Positions 1-4,679 of a stretch of 8,399 nt of DNA are shown piece by piece. Made by a program: the position numbers and the translations under genes. The stretch is from positions 1 through 8,399 of the forward strand of contig CAMKYP010000153.1 of the NCBI GenBank assembly GCA_946477505.1. Reading direction: 5' to 3'. Each line of letters begins with the position of its first letter. Positions within the stretch are counted from its first letter, which is position 1. Below the pieces are notes generated by a model. That model saw nothing but the letters and a program-made list of their open reading frames with translations, searched no databases and was not told the origin of the DNA. This DNA is from an uncultured Dechloromonas sp. GTDB taxonomy: Bacteria; Pseudomonadota; Gammaproteobacteria; Burkholderiales; Rhodocyclaceae.

Positions 1-217
1 CGATCTCCCGCCCGTCGCAGAGCAGCACACCAGTCGTCGGCTTGGTCAGTCCGGCGATGAGGTTGAGCAGCGTCGATTTGCCGCAGCCGGAGTGGCCGAT
101 CAGGGCGACGAACTCACCCTGGCCGATGCTCAGGTCGATGTCGCGCAGGGCGACGAACTTGCCTTTCTTGGTGTCGAAAGTCTGGCCGACACGCTCGATG
201 CTGACGAACTTTTCCAT
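1..217 (-). CDS. nrtD: Nitrate ABC transporter ATP-binding protein (NrtD/NrtC type), N-terminal part
   Basis: This is the ATPase subunit that powers nitrate import through the NrtB permease at the inner membrane. Only the first 72 codons lie in the window; the gene continues past the left edge. The start is the ATG at 215-217, preceded by AAGGAGAA at a good distance. The product begins MEKFVSIERVGQTFDTKKG and carries the Walker A motif GHSGCGKST at about residues 43-51, followed by LLNLIAGL, typical of the NrtCD/SsuB/TauB ATPase group. It starts 12 bases after the nrtB stop and so belongs to the nrtABD operon. Assignment to nitrate rather than taurine or sulfonate rests on the adjacent NrtA and NrtB. 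Whether it carries the NrtA-like C-terminal domain of cyanobacterial NrtC cannot be seen here. Confidence 0.9.
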   Translation of the reverse strand, partial: MEKFVSIERVGQTFDTKKGKFVALRDIDLSIGQGEFVALIGHSGCGKSTLLNLIAGLTKPTTGVLLCDGREI

Positions 218-229
218 GATCGGTTCTCC

Positions 230-1159
230 TTACGACGCTTCTTTGGTGAGTTTCTTGGCCAGCAGGATCAGCGCCTGTTCGAGGATCAGGCCGACGATAC
301 CGATGACGAAGATGGCGATGATGATGTGCTCGACCTTCAGGTTGTTCCATTCGTCCCACACCCAGAAGCCGATGCCGACGCCGCCGGTGAGCATTTCGGC
401 GGCGACGATGACCAGCCAGGCGGTGCCGATGGACAGGCGAATGCCGGTCAGCATGTAGGGCAGCACGGCCGGAAACAGGATCTTGGTGACGACCTTCCAC
501 TCCGAGAGTGCCAGCACGCGGGCGACGTTCAAGTAGTCCTGCGGCACGCGCTGCACGCCCTGGGCGGTGTTCATGATCATCGGCCAGATCGAGCAGATGA
601 AGATGGTGTAGGTCGCAGCGGGGTCGGCCTTCTTGAAGACCAGGAGGCCGATGGGCAGCCAGGCCAGCGGCGAGACCGGACGCAGCAGGCTGATGATCGG
701 ATTGACCATGGCCGACAGGAAGGCCGAGCGCCCCAGGATGAAGCCGAGCGGAATGCCGACCACGGCGGCGAAGCCGAAGCCGATGGCGACGCGCTGCAGC
801 GAGGACAGCACGTTCCACCCAATGCCTTGGTCGTTCGGGCCGTTACGGTAGAACGGGTCGGAGAACAGCGCCACGGCGGCATCCCAGACCTGGGCCGGCC
901 CCGGAATGCTGCCGCCCTTGTGGGTGGCGACGTGCCAGATGCCGATCAGCACGAGCAGACCGAGCACCGGCGGCAGGGCGGTGCGAAAGAAGGCCGTCAG
1001 TTTTTCGCCGAGCGGCACGCCGGCCGGCAGGGTTGCAGTCTTTTCCATTTTCTTTTCCTTGGCAGGCTCTGCGACAAGCGTCGCGACCGGCTTGCTGGTT
1101 GTTGTGGAATCGGCGGTTTTATCCACGCCGAATTCGCCTGTCATCGTCAATGCGCTCAT
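230..1159 (-). CDS. nrtB: Nitrate ABC transporter permease NrtB
   Basis: This is the membrane subunit of the nitrate importer, in the BPD_transp_1 (NrtB/SsuC/TauC) family, 309 residues from the chosen start. The ATG at 1157-1159 follows GAGGAGAA; an in-frame ATG at 1177 would place that Shine-Dalgarno inside the gene, so it was not used. Another in-frame ATG at 1048 is preceded by AAGGA and would give a product closer to cyanobacterial NrtB length, so a shorter form is possible. After a hydrophilic Thr/Ala/Lys-rich N-terminus of about 50 residues come hydrophobic segments (LPPVLGLLVLIGIW; GFGFAAVVGIPLGFILG). An EAA loop follows near residues 208-241 (LSEWKVVTKILFPAVLPYML), then C-terminal membrane segments. 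The gene follows nrtA by 67 bases that hold a hairpin, and nrtD follows 12 bases downstream. Confidence 0.93.
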   Translation of the reverse strand: MSALTMTGEFGVDKTADSTTTSKPVATLVAEPAKEKKMEKTATLPAGVPLGEKLTAFFRTALPPVLGLLVLIGIWHVATHKGGSIPGPAQVWDAAVALFSDPFYRNGPNDQGIGWNVLSSLQRVAIGFGFAAVVGIPLGFILGRSAFLSAMVNPIISLLRPVSPLAWLPIGLLVFKKADPAATYTIFICSIWPMIMNTAQGVQRVPQDYLNVARVLALSEWKVVTKILFPAVLPYMLTGIRLSIGTAWLVIVAAEMLTGGVGIGFWVWDEWNNLKVEHIIIAIFVIGIVGLILEQALILLAKKLTKEAS

Positions 1160-1187
1160 GGTGTTCTCCTCAAGCATTTAGCAGTAG

Positions 1188-1216
1188 CGCCATTCCCGGC
1201 AGCACCGGGAATGACG
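1188..1216. repeat. Intercistronic inverted repeat between nrtA and nrtB (dRS3/REP-like hairpin)
   Basis: CATTCCCGG (1191-1199) and CCGGGAATG (1205-1213) are exact reverse complements around a 5-base loop. Two further pairs lie outside one mismatch. There is no T-tract, so it is not an intrinsic terminator. The ATTCCC...GGGAAT core resembles small dispersed proteobacterial repeats. In the nrtA-nrtB mRNA it could protect the nrtA 3' end and raise binding-protein levels relative to the permease; that role is inferred. Confidence 0.6.
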
Positions 1217-1226
1217 GACCGGCGCT

Positions 1227-2504
1227 TCAAGCCTTCACTTTGAAGCCATCGGCATACTTGGCCGGATCCTTGCCGTCCCAGACCACGCCATCGATCAGCT
1301 TGCTCGACCGCATGTCGCTCTTGGGCAGTGCGACGCCGGCCGCAGCCGCGCCCTGCTTGTAGATGTCGATGCGGTTGACCTGCTTGGCGACGGCCAGGTA
1401 ATCCGGATGGCTCTTCAGCAAACCCCAACGCTTGTGCTGGGTCATGAACCACATGCCGTCACTCAGGTACGGGTAGTTCACCGCGCCATCGTTGAAGAAT
1501 TTCATATGGTTCTTGTCGTCCCAGCTCTTGCCCAGGCCGTTCTGGTAACGCCCCAGCATGCGGGCGACGATGACCTCGGTATCGGTATTGACGTAGGCCT
1601 TGCTGGCGATGGTTTCAGCCGTCTTCTGCTTGTTGGCCAGCGAGGCGTCGATCCACTTGCCGGCGTCGAGGATGGCGGCGACCACGGCACGCGCCGTGTT
1701 CGGGTTCTTCTGCACCCACTCTGCGGTGGTGCCGAGCACCTTTTCCGGGTGGTCGGTCCAGATGTCCTGCGTCGTCACAGCGGTGAAGCCGATGTTGTCC
1801 ATGATGGCGCGGTTGTTCCACGGCTCGCCGACGCAGAAGCCATCCATGTTGCCAACGCGCATGTTGGCGACCATTTGCGGAGGCGGCACCGTGATGGTCT
1901 TGACGTCCTTGAGCGGGTTGATGCCTTGCGCCGCCAGCCAGTAGTACAGCCACATGGCGTGGGTTCCGGTCGGGAAGGTCTGGGCGAAGGTGTACTCCCT
2001 CTCCTTCCTGGCGACCAGCTTGGCAAGACTCGGGCCGTCGATGGCGCCCTTGTCCTTCAACTGATTCGAGAGCGTGATCGCCTGGCCGTTGTTGTTGAGG
2101 CTCATCAGCACGTTCATGTCTTTCTTCGGACCGCCAACCCCCAGCTGCACGCCGTAGATCAGGCCGTACAACACGTGGGCCGCATCCAGTTCGCCGTTGA
2201 CCAGCTTGTCGCGAACGGAAGCCCAGGAGGCCTCCTTGGACGGGATGATCTTGATCCCGTACTTTTCGTCGAACTTGTTGACCGCCGCCATCACGACGGA
2301 GGCGCAATCGGTCAGCGGGATGAAGCCGATACGGACTTCCTTTTTTTCAGGTGCGTCCGAACCAGCGGCCCAGGCGCCGCTGCGAACGCCGGGGGGTACC
2401 ATGGCCATCAGAGAGGCTCCCAGGGCAGTTGAAACAAAATCACGACGTGACAGAGACGGTTTGCCAGCGACGGCATCCAGCGGGGCCGGTTTCTTGTCTT
2501 CCAT
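1227..2504 (-). CDS. nrtA: Nitrate-binding periplasmic protein NrtA (Tat-exported)
   Basis: This is the substrate-binding subunit of the nitrate importer, NrtA/CmpA family, 425 residues. The ATG at 2502-2504 is preceded by AAGGAG. The N-terminus carries a twin-arginine motif, SRRDFVS (Arg20-Arg21), a hydrophobic stretch (TALGASLMAMVPPGV) and a likely cleavage site after AWA near residue 46, so it should be exported folded to the periplasm. The mature domain opens with VRIGFIPLTDCASVVMA (57-73), contains the LNNNGQAIT segment (136-144), and has the family signature GFCVGEPWN at 222-230. No lipobox is seen, unlike the cyanobacterial lipoproteins. It is the first gene of nrtABD, behind a sigma-54 promoter and a leader terminator. 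Cyanate/bicarbonate-type relatives share the fold, but the NasT-responsive leader strongly favours nitrate (or nitrite). Confidence 0.93.
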   Translation of the reverse strand: MEDKKPAPLDAVAGKPSLSRRDFVSTALGASLMAMVPPGVRSGAWAAGSDAPEKKEVRIGFIPLTDCASVVMAAVNKFDEKYGIKIIPSKEASWASVRDKLVNGELDAAHVLYGLIYGVQLGVGGPKKDMNVLMSLNNNGQAITLSNQLKDKGAIDGPSLAKLVARKEREYTFAQTFPTGTHAMWLYYWLAAQGINPLKDVKTITVPPPQMVANMRVGNMDGFCVGEPWNNRAIMDNIGFTAVTTQDIWTDHPEKVLGTTAEWVQKNPNTARAVVAAILDAGKWIDASLANKQKTAETIASKAYVNTDTEVIVARMLGRYQNGLGKSWDDKNHMKFFNDGAVNYPYLSDGMWFMTQHKRWGLLKSHPDYLAVAKQVNRIDIYKQGAAAAGVALPKSDMRSSKLIDGVVWDGKDPAKYADGFKVKA

Positions 2505-2530
2505 TGCTTGCTCCTTGATGACTCGAATCG

Positions 2531-2586
2531 AAAAACAAAACGGGCGTCACATCCAGGCAGCCAGTTGGCAGCTCGGATGGACGCCC
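2531..2586 (-). terminator. Leader intrinsic terminator upstream of nrtA (attenuator)
   Basis: Read on the minus strand, GGGCGUC (2586-2580) pairs with GACGCCC (2548-2542). The stem extends through CAUCC (2579-2575) with GGAUG (2578-2550 side: 2554-2550 with one bulged base at 2549). An inner GCC/GGC pairing lies in the apical region. The hairpin is followed directly by G and UUUUGUUUUU (2540-2531). This is a strong Rho-independent terminator 26 bases before the nrtA ATG, so it must be bypassed for nrtABD expression. Its 5' arm overlaps the P2 hairpin at 2577-2594, so the two folds exclude each other. Confidence 0.85.
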
Positions 2587-2594
2587 TTGTCCAT
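2577..2594 (-). promoter_or_regulatory. NasT-target hairpin P2 (hexaloop, antiterminator)
   Basis: The minus-strand RNA AUGGACAAGGGCGUCCAU folds into a perfect 6-bp stem (AUGGAC/GUCCAU) with the six-base loop AAGGGC. ANTAR-family RNA targets are known to be paired hairpins with hexanucleotide loops having A at position 1 and G at position 4; this loop fits. Ten of its 18 bases (2577-2586) also form the terminator's 5' arm, so stabilisation of P2 by NasT would prevent terminator formation. Confidence 0.8.
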
Positions 2595-2595
2595 T

Positions 2596-2616
2596 GAGTC
2601 GATTTACCCTCGACTC
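2596..2616 (-). promoter_or_regulatory. Extra hairpin between P1 and P2 in the nrtA leader
   Basis: GAGUCGA and UCGACUC form a perfect 7-bp stem closing a 7-base loop (GGGUAAA). It fills most of the 27-base linker between P1 and P2 and ends one base from P2. The loop is seven bases, not six, so it does not match the ANTAR target rule. It may act as a structural spacer that stacks P1 and P2; function unknown. Confidence 0.55.
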
Positions 2617-2621
2617 TCGCC

Positions 2622-2637
2622 CGGCCGCCTTTGACCG
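2622..2637 (-). promoter_or_regulatory. NasT-target hairpin P1 (hexaloop)
   Basis: The minus-strand RNA CGGUCAAAGGCGGCCG forms a 5-bp stem (CGGUC/GGCCG, one U-G wobble) with loop AAAGGC. A1 and G4 match the ANTAR hexaloop rule, and the loop differs from the P2 loop (AAGGGC) at one position. It lies about 10 bases after the predicted start of transcription and upstream of P2, as in known two-hairpin ANTAR leaders. Confidence 0.7.
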
Positions 2638-2656
2638 TGCGCTTTGAATGGACTAC

Positions 2657-2672
2657 TGCAATGGCCGTGCCA
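2657..2672 (-). promoter_or_regulatory. Sigma-54 (-24/-12) promoter of nrtABD
   Basis: The minus strand reads TGGCACGGCCATTGCA, a full match to the RpoN consensus TGGCACG-N4-TTGCA, with GG (2671-2670) and GC (2659-2658) exactly 10 bases apart. Transcription should begin near 2646, giving a leader of about 140 bases before the nrtA ATG that includes P1, P2 and the terminator. NtrC-like sites lie at an enhancer distance upstream. Confidence 0.88.
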
Positions 2673-2690
2673 GGACTAATTATTTAGGAT

Positions 2691-2706
2691 TAGTTATAAA
2701 TAACTA
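2691..2706. repeat. AT-rich palindrome upstream of the sigma-54 promoter
   Basis: TAGTTAT (2691-2697) and ATAACTA (2700-2706) are exact inverted arms around AA. The site lies 18 bases beyond the -24 element in an AT-rich stretch (about 2675-2720) that contrasts with the GC-rich surroundings. It could be bent DNA for promoter looping or an operator; no family can be named. Confidence 0.35.
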
Positions 2707-2712
2707 TTTTAT

Positions 2713-2725
2713 TTTCAATTACTTG
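2713..2725 (+). promoter_or_regulatory. Possible IHF-binding site
   Basis: TTTCAATTACTTG matches the IHF core WATCAA-N4-TTR at every specified base but one (T for A at position 2), with an AT-rich tract on its 5' side as IHF sites often have. It sits between the NtrC-like sites and the sigma-54 promoter, where IHF bending commonly helps an enhancer-bound activator reach RNA polymerase. Confidence 0.45.
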
Positions 2726-2761
2726 ACCAGACTCATTTTGGCCGGAACCTGCGCCGCAGCA

Positions 2762-2778
2762 TGCACTATTGCAGTGCA
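2762..2778. promoter_or_regulatory. NtrC-binding site, proximal (upstream enhancer)
   Basis: TGCACTATTGCAGTGCA has perfect 6-base inverted arms (TGCACT/AGTGCA) with a 5-base spacer. This matches the NtrC consensus layout TGCACY-N5-RGTGCA. Its centre is about 124 bases upstream of the predicted nrtABD start, a usual enhancer distance for sigma-54 promoters. Confidence 0.8.
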
Positions 2779-2792
2779 GCAAACCGAAAGGC

Positions 2793-2809
2793 CGCACTCC
2801 CTTAGAGCA
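2793..2809. promoter_or_regulatory. Second, weaker NtrC-like site overlapping the nasT 3' end
   Basis: CGCACTCCCTTAGAGCA keeps 5 of 6 consensus bases in each arm with the same 5-base spacer. Its centre is 31 bases (about three helical turns) from the proximal site, much like the paired NtrC sites of the glnA enhancer. It overlaps the final codons of nasT, so coding constraint may explain the mismatches. Confidence 0.45.
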
Positions 2810-3377
2810 ACACCCTCGCCATGTCGATAACGTCGCGCGCCACTTTGGCCATGGTATGACCACGCTCCATCGCCAGCTTGCGCATGGCGTGATAGGCCGC
2901 ATCCTCGTCGAGGCCGCGCGCCTTCATCAGCACGCCCTTGGCCTTGTCGACCAGCTTGCGATCGGAAAGCTTGCGGGAGATTTCATCCAGTTCGCTGCGC
3001 AGCGCCTGGGTATCCTCGAAACGCGCCCGTGCCACCTCGACAATGGGCTTGATGCGCTTCGGATCGAGGCCATCGACGATATACGCCGAAACGCCCGCCT
3101 TGACGGCATCGCGGATGGTTTCCCTGCCATCTTCCTGGGTGAAGATGACCACCGGACGCGGCATGTCCTTGTTCATGGCAGCCAGGTTTTCCAGCGTATC
3201 GCGGCTGGGCGAATCGGTGTCGATCAGGATCACGTCGGGCTGAAGCTTTTCCACTTCTGCCGTGAGGTTGTGGGCGCCGGCCAGGATGGCGGCGACCTGG
3301 TAGCCGGCAAGCGCAAGCCCGGCGCAGATTTCGCCGGCCCGGGCCCTGGATTCATCGATGACGAGTACGGTAAGCAT
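2802..3377 (-). CDS. nasT: NasT/AmiR-family ANTAR transcription antiterminator
   Basis: This cytoplasmic RNA-binding regulator, 191 residues, lets RNA polymerase pass leader terminators of nitrate-assimilation operons. Residues 1-120 form a receiver-like domain (LTVLVIDES; LIDTDS with Asp53 at the usual phospho-acceptor place; VVIFTQEDG with Thr80). The usual conserved Lys before the last helix is replaced (AYIVDGL), so it is probably a pseudo-receiver controlled by protein binding. Residues about 125-187 are the ANTAR domain, with the signature LVDKAKGVLM, then AAYHAMRKLAM and MAKVARDVIDMA. The start is the ATG at 3375-3377, with only a weak AGG-containing Shine-Dalgarno. The gene follows cbiX by 17 bases. 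Its likely target is the hexaloop leader just downstream, in front of nrtA. In known systems NasS holds NasT inactive without nitrate, but no nasS is adjacent here. Confidence 0.9.
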   Translation of the reverse strand: MLTVLVIDESRARAGEICAGLALAGYQVAAILAGAHNLTAEVEKLQPDVILIDTDSPSRDTLENLAAMNKDMPRPVVIFTQEDGRETIRDAVKAGVSAYIVDGLDPKRIKPIVEVARARFEDTQALRSELDEISRKLSDRKLVDKAKGVLMKARGLDEDAAYHAMRKLAMERGHTMAKVARDVIDMARVLL

Positions 3378-3394
3378 GTCTGCCTACCAGCAAA

Positions 3395-3766
3395 TTACAG
3401 GCCAGCGAACTCCAGGGCTGCGTTGGCCATCGCCTGGACGACGATTTCGTTCTCGCCGATGGGGCCGCTCAGCAAAAATTCGACGCCGGGATGTTGCCCG
3501 CGCAATTGCTCGAGCAATTCCGGCACGTCGCGTTTCAAGTGCCCGCCCTGCGCGATGAACATCGGTAGCACGACGACTTTCCCGACACCTTGCGCGATCA
3601 GGCCATTGACACAATCGAGCAGCGACGGCGCCATGAATTCGAGGAACGCCAGTTCCACCGTCACGCCCGGCAGGCGTTGAAGAATCTCCGCCTGCACGCG
3701 GCGCATCGGATTGGCCCACTCGGGATCGCGGGCACCATGGGCAAAGAGGACGAGGGCGGTAGTCAC
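3395..3766 (-). CDS. cbiX: Small CbiX/SirB-type sirohydrochlorin chelatase
   Basis: This 123-residue protein is of the short, single-domain CbiX class, which inserts Co or Fe into sirohydrochlorin and acts as a dimer. The N-terminal strand and loop ALVLFAHGARDPEW carry His10, the expected catalytic and metal-binding residue. The second motif, VVVLPMFIAQGGHLKRDVP, carries His76. The start is GTG at 3764-3766: the frame is open back to the upstream EamA stop but contains no ATG, GTG or TTG, and the MTTALVLFAHG start fits the family. No clear Shine-Dalgarno is visible. Because it lies 17 bases ahead of nasT and next to nitrate uptake genes, the most likely job is iron insertion to make siroheme for assimilatory nitrite or sulfite reductase. 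A cobalamin role cannot be excluded from sequence. Confidence 0.85.
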   Translation of the reverse strand: MTTALVLFAHGARDPEWANPMRRVQAEILQRLPGVTVELAFLEFMAPSLLDCVNGLIAQGVGKVVVLPMFIAQGGHLKRDVPELLEQLRGQHPGVEFLLSGPIGENEIVVQAMANAALEFAGL

Positions 3767-3826
3767 GTGAAGCAGGCCAGTTCGGTTGCGGAGCGCTTGA
3801 TGATACTGCCGATTGACGCCGACGAC

Positions 3827-4672
3827 TCAAGCCTTGATCAGGAATATCCCGAGCAAGACGGTGCAGCCGGCCACGACACCGGTCCGCAAGCGCCCCTCGC
3901 GAAAGACCAGATAGCCGATCAGCACGGCCAACACCACCGAACTCTCGCGCAAGGCGGCGACCATGCCGACCGGCGCCTGCGTCATCGCCCACAGCACGAT
4001 GGCGTAGGCCGCAGTGGAACACAGCGCACCGAGCAGGCCGATAGGCCAGCGCCGGCGGAAGTAAGCCAGCATCTCGCCGCCATGACGGCGGTAGCCCAAG
4101 GCCAGCGCAATCCACGGTTCGAGCGCAAACAGGCAACAGGCATAGGCCAGCGGGTTACCCGACTGGCGGGCACCGATGCCATCGACCAGCGTATAGGCGG
4201 CGATGGCCATGGCGTTCTGCAGCGCCGCCCGGCTGGCCGGATGCGTAATCAAATGGCGCGGTGTCTGGCCGCCGGCGAAGCCGATGCCGAGCACGCCGGC
4301 CGACAGACACAGGATGCCGAGCCAGCCCTGCGCCTTGGGCATCTCGCCGAGCATCGGCACCGCCAGCATGGCGACCAGCAAGGGCGGCACGCCGCGCATC
4401 AGCGTGTAGCTCAGGGCCAGTTGCCCACCGTCGTAGGCGCGCATCAGCCAGACGATATAGACGGTATGGATGGCGGCCGAGGCCAGCACGTAGGGCCAAC
4501 TTTCCGGAGCCGGCAAGCCCAGGATGAAGACCACCGGGATCGCCAGCAGGCCGCTGCAGGCATGCAGCAGCAAGGTGTACAAGCCCTTGTCGCCGGCACC
4601 GCGAATCAGCGCATTCCAGCCGGCGTGCAGCAAGGCCGCCCCCAGCACGGCGACGACGACAGCGTTGCTCAT
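3827..4672 (-). CDS. EamA/DMT-family membrane permease
   Basis: This inner-membrane protein of about 281 residues belongs to the drug/metabolite transporter (EamA) superfamily, with about ten hydrophobic helices in two repeated halves. The first half opens with VVVAVLGAALLHAGWNALIR and continues through YVLASAAIHTVYIVWLMRAY and LSYTLMRGVPPLLVAMLAV. The second opens with the ALQNAMAIAAYTLVDG helix and closes with ESSVVLAVLIGYLVF and a final short helix. The substrate cannot be read from sequence. Two starts are possible: ATG at 4672, seven bases after the upstream lyase stop and used here because the first helix begins at once, or ATG at 4687, which overlaps that stop and adds five residues. 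Neither has a strong Shine-Dalgarno. Tight linkage to the pbfA-like gene suggests a role with aminophosphonate or amino-compound movement, which is inference. Confidence 0.82.
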   Translation of the reverse strand: MSNAVVVAVLGAALLHAGWNALIRGAGDKGLYTLLLHACSGLLAIPVVFILGLPAPESWPYVLASAAIHTVYIVWLMRAYDGGQLALSYTLMRGVPPLLVAMLAVPMLGEMPKAQGWLGILCLSAGVLGIGFAGGQTPRHLITHPASRAALQNAMAIAAYTLVDGIGARQSGNPLAYACCLFALEPWIALALGYRRHGGEMLAYFRRRWPIGLLGALCSTAAYAIVLWAMTQAPVGMVAALRESSVVLAVLIGYLVFREGRLRTGVVAGCTVLLGIFLIKA

Positions 4673-4679
4673 GCTGCTT

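Noticed and set aside
92..1243. Long plus-strand open frame (383 codons) opposite nrtD/nrtB
   Set aside because: Antisense shadow of GC-rich genes: Asp/Gln/Arg/Gly-biased composition, no recognisable fold, no ribosome-binding site, and the opposite strand encodes clear NrtB and NrtD.
1407..2432. Plus-strand open frame of 341 codons opposite nrtA
   Set aside because: Composition is His/Val/Asp/Arg-biased without domains. It mirrors the codon structure of nrtA and lacks a start signal.
2648..2902. Small open frames (60-70 codons) across the nasT-nrtA gap on both strands
   Set aside because: They run through the promoter, AT-rich segment and NtrC sites, lack ribosome-binding sites, and show no coding-like composition.
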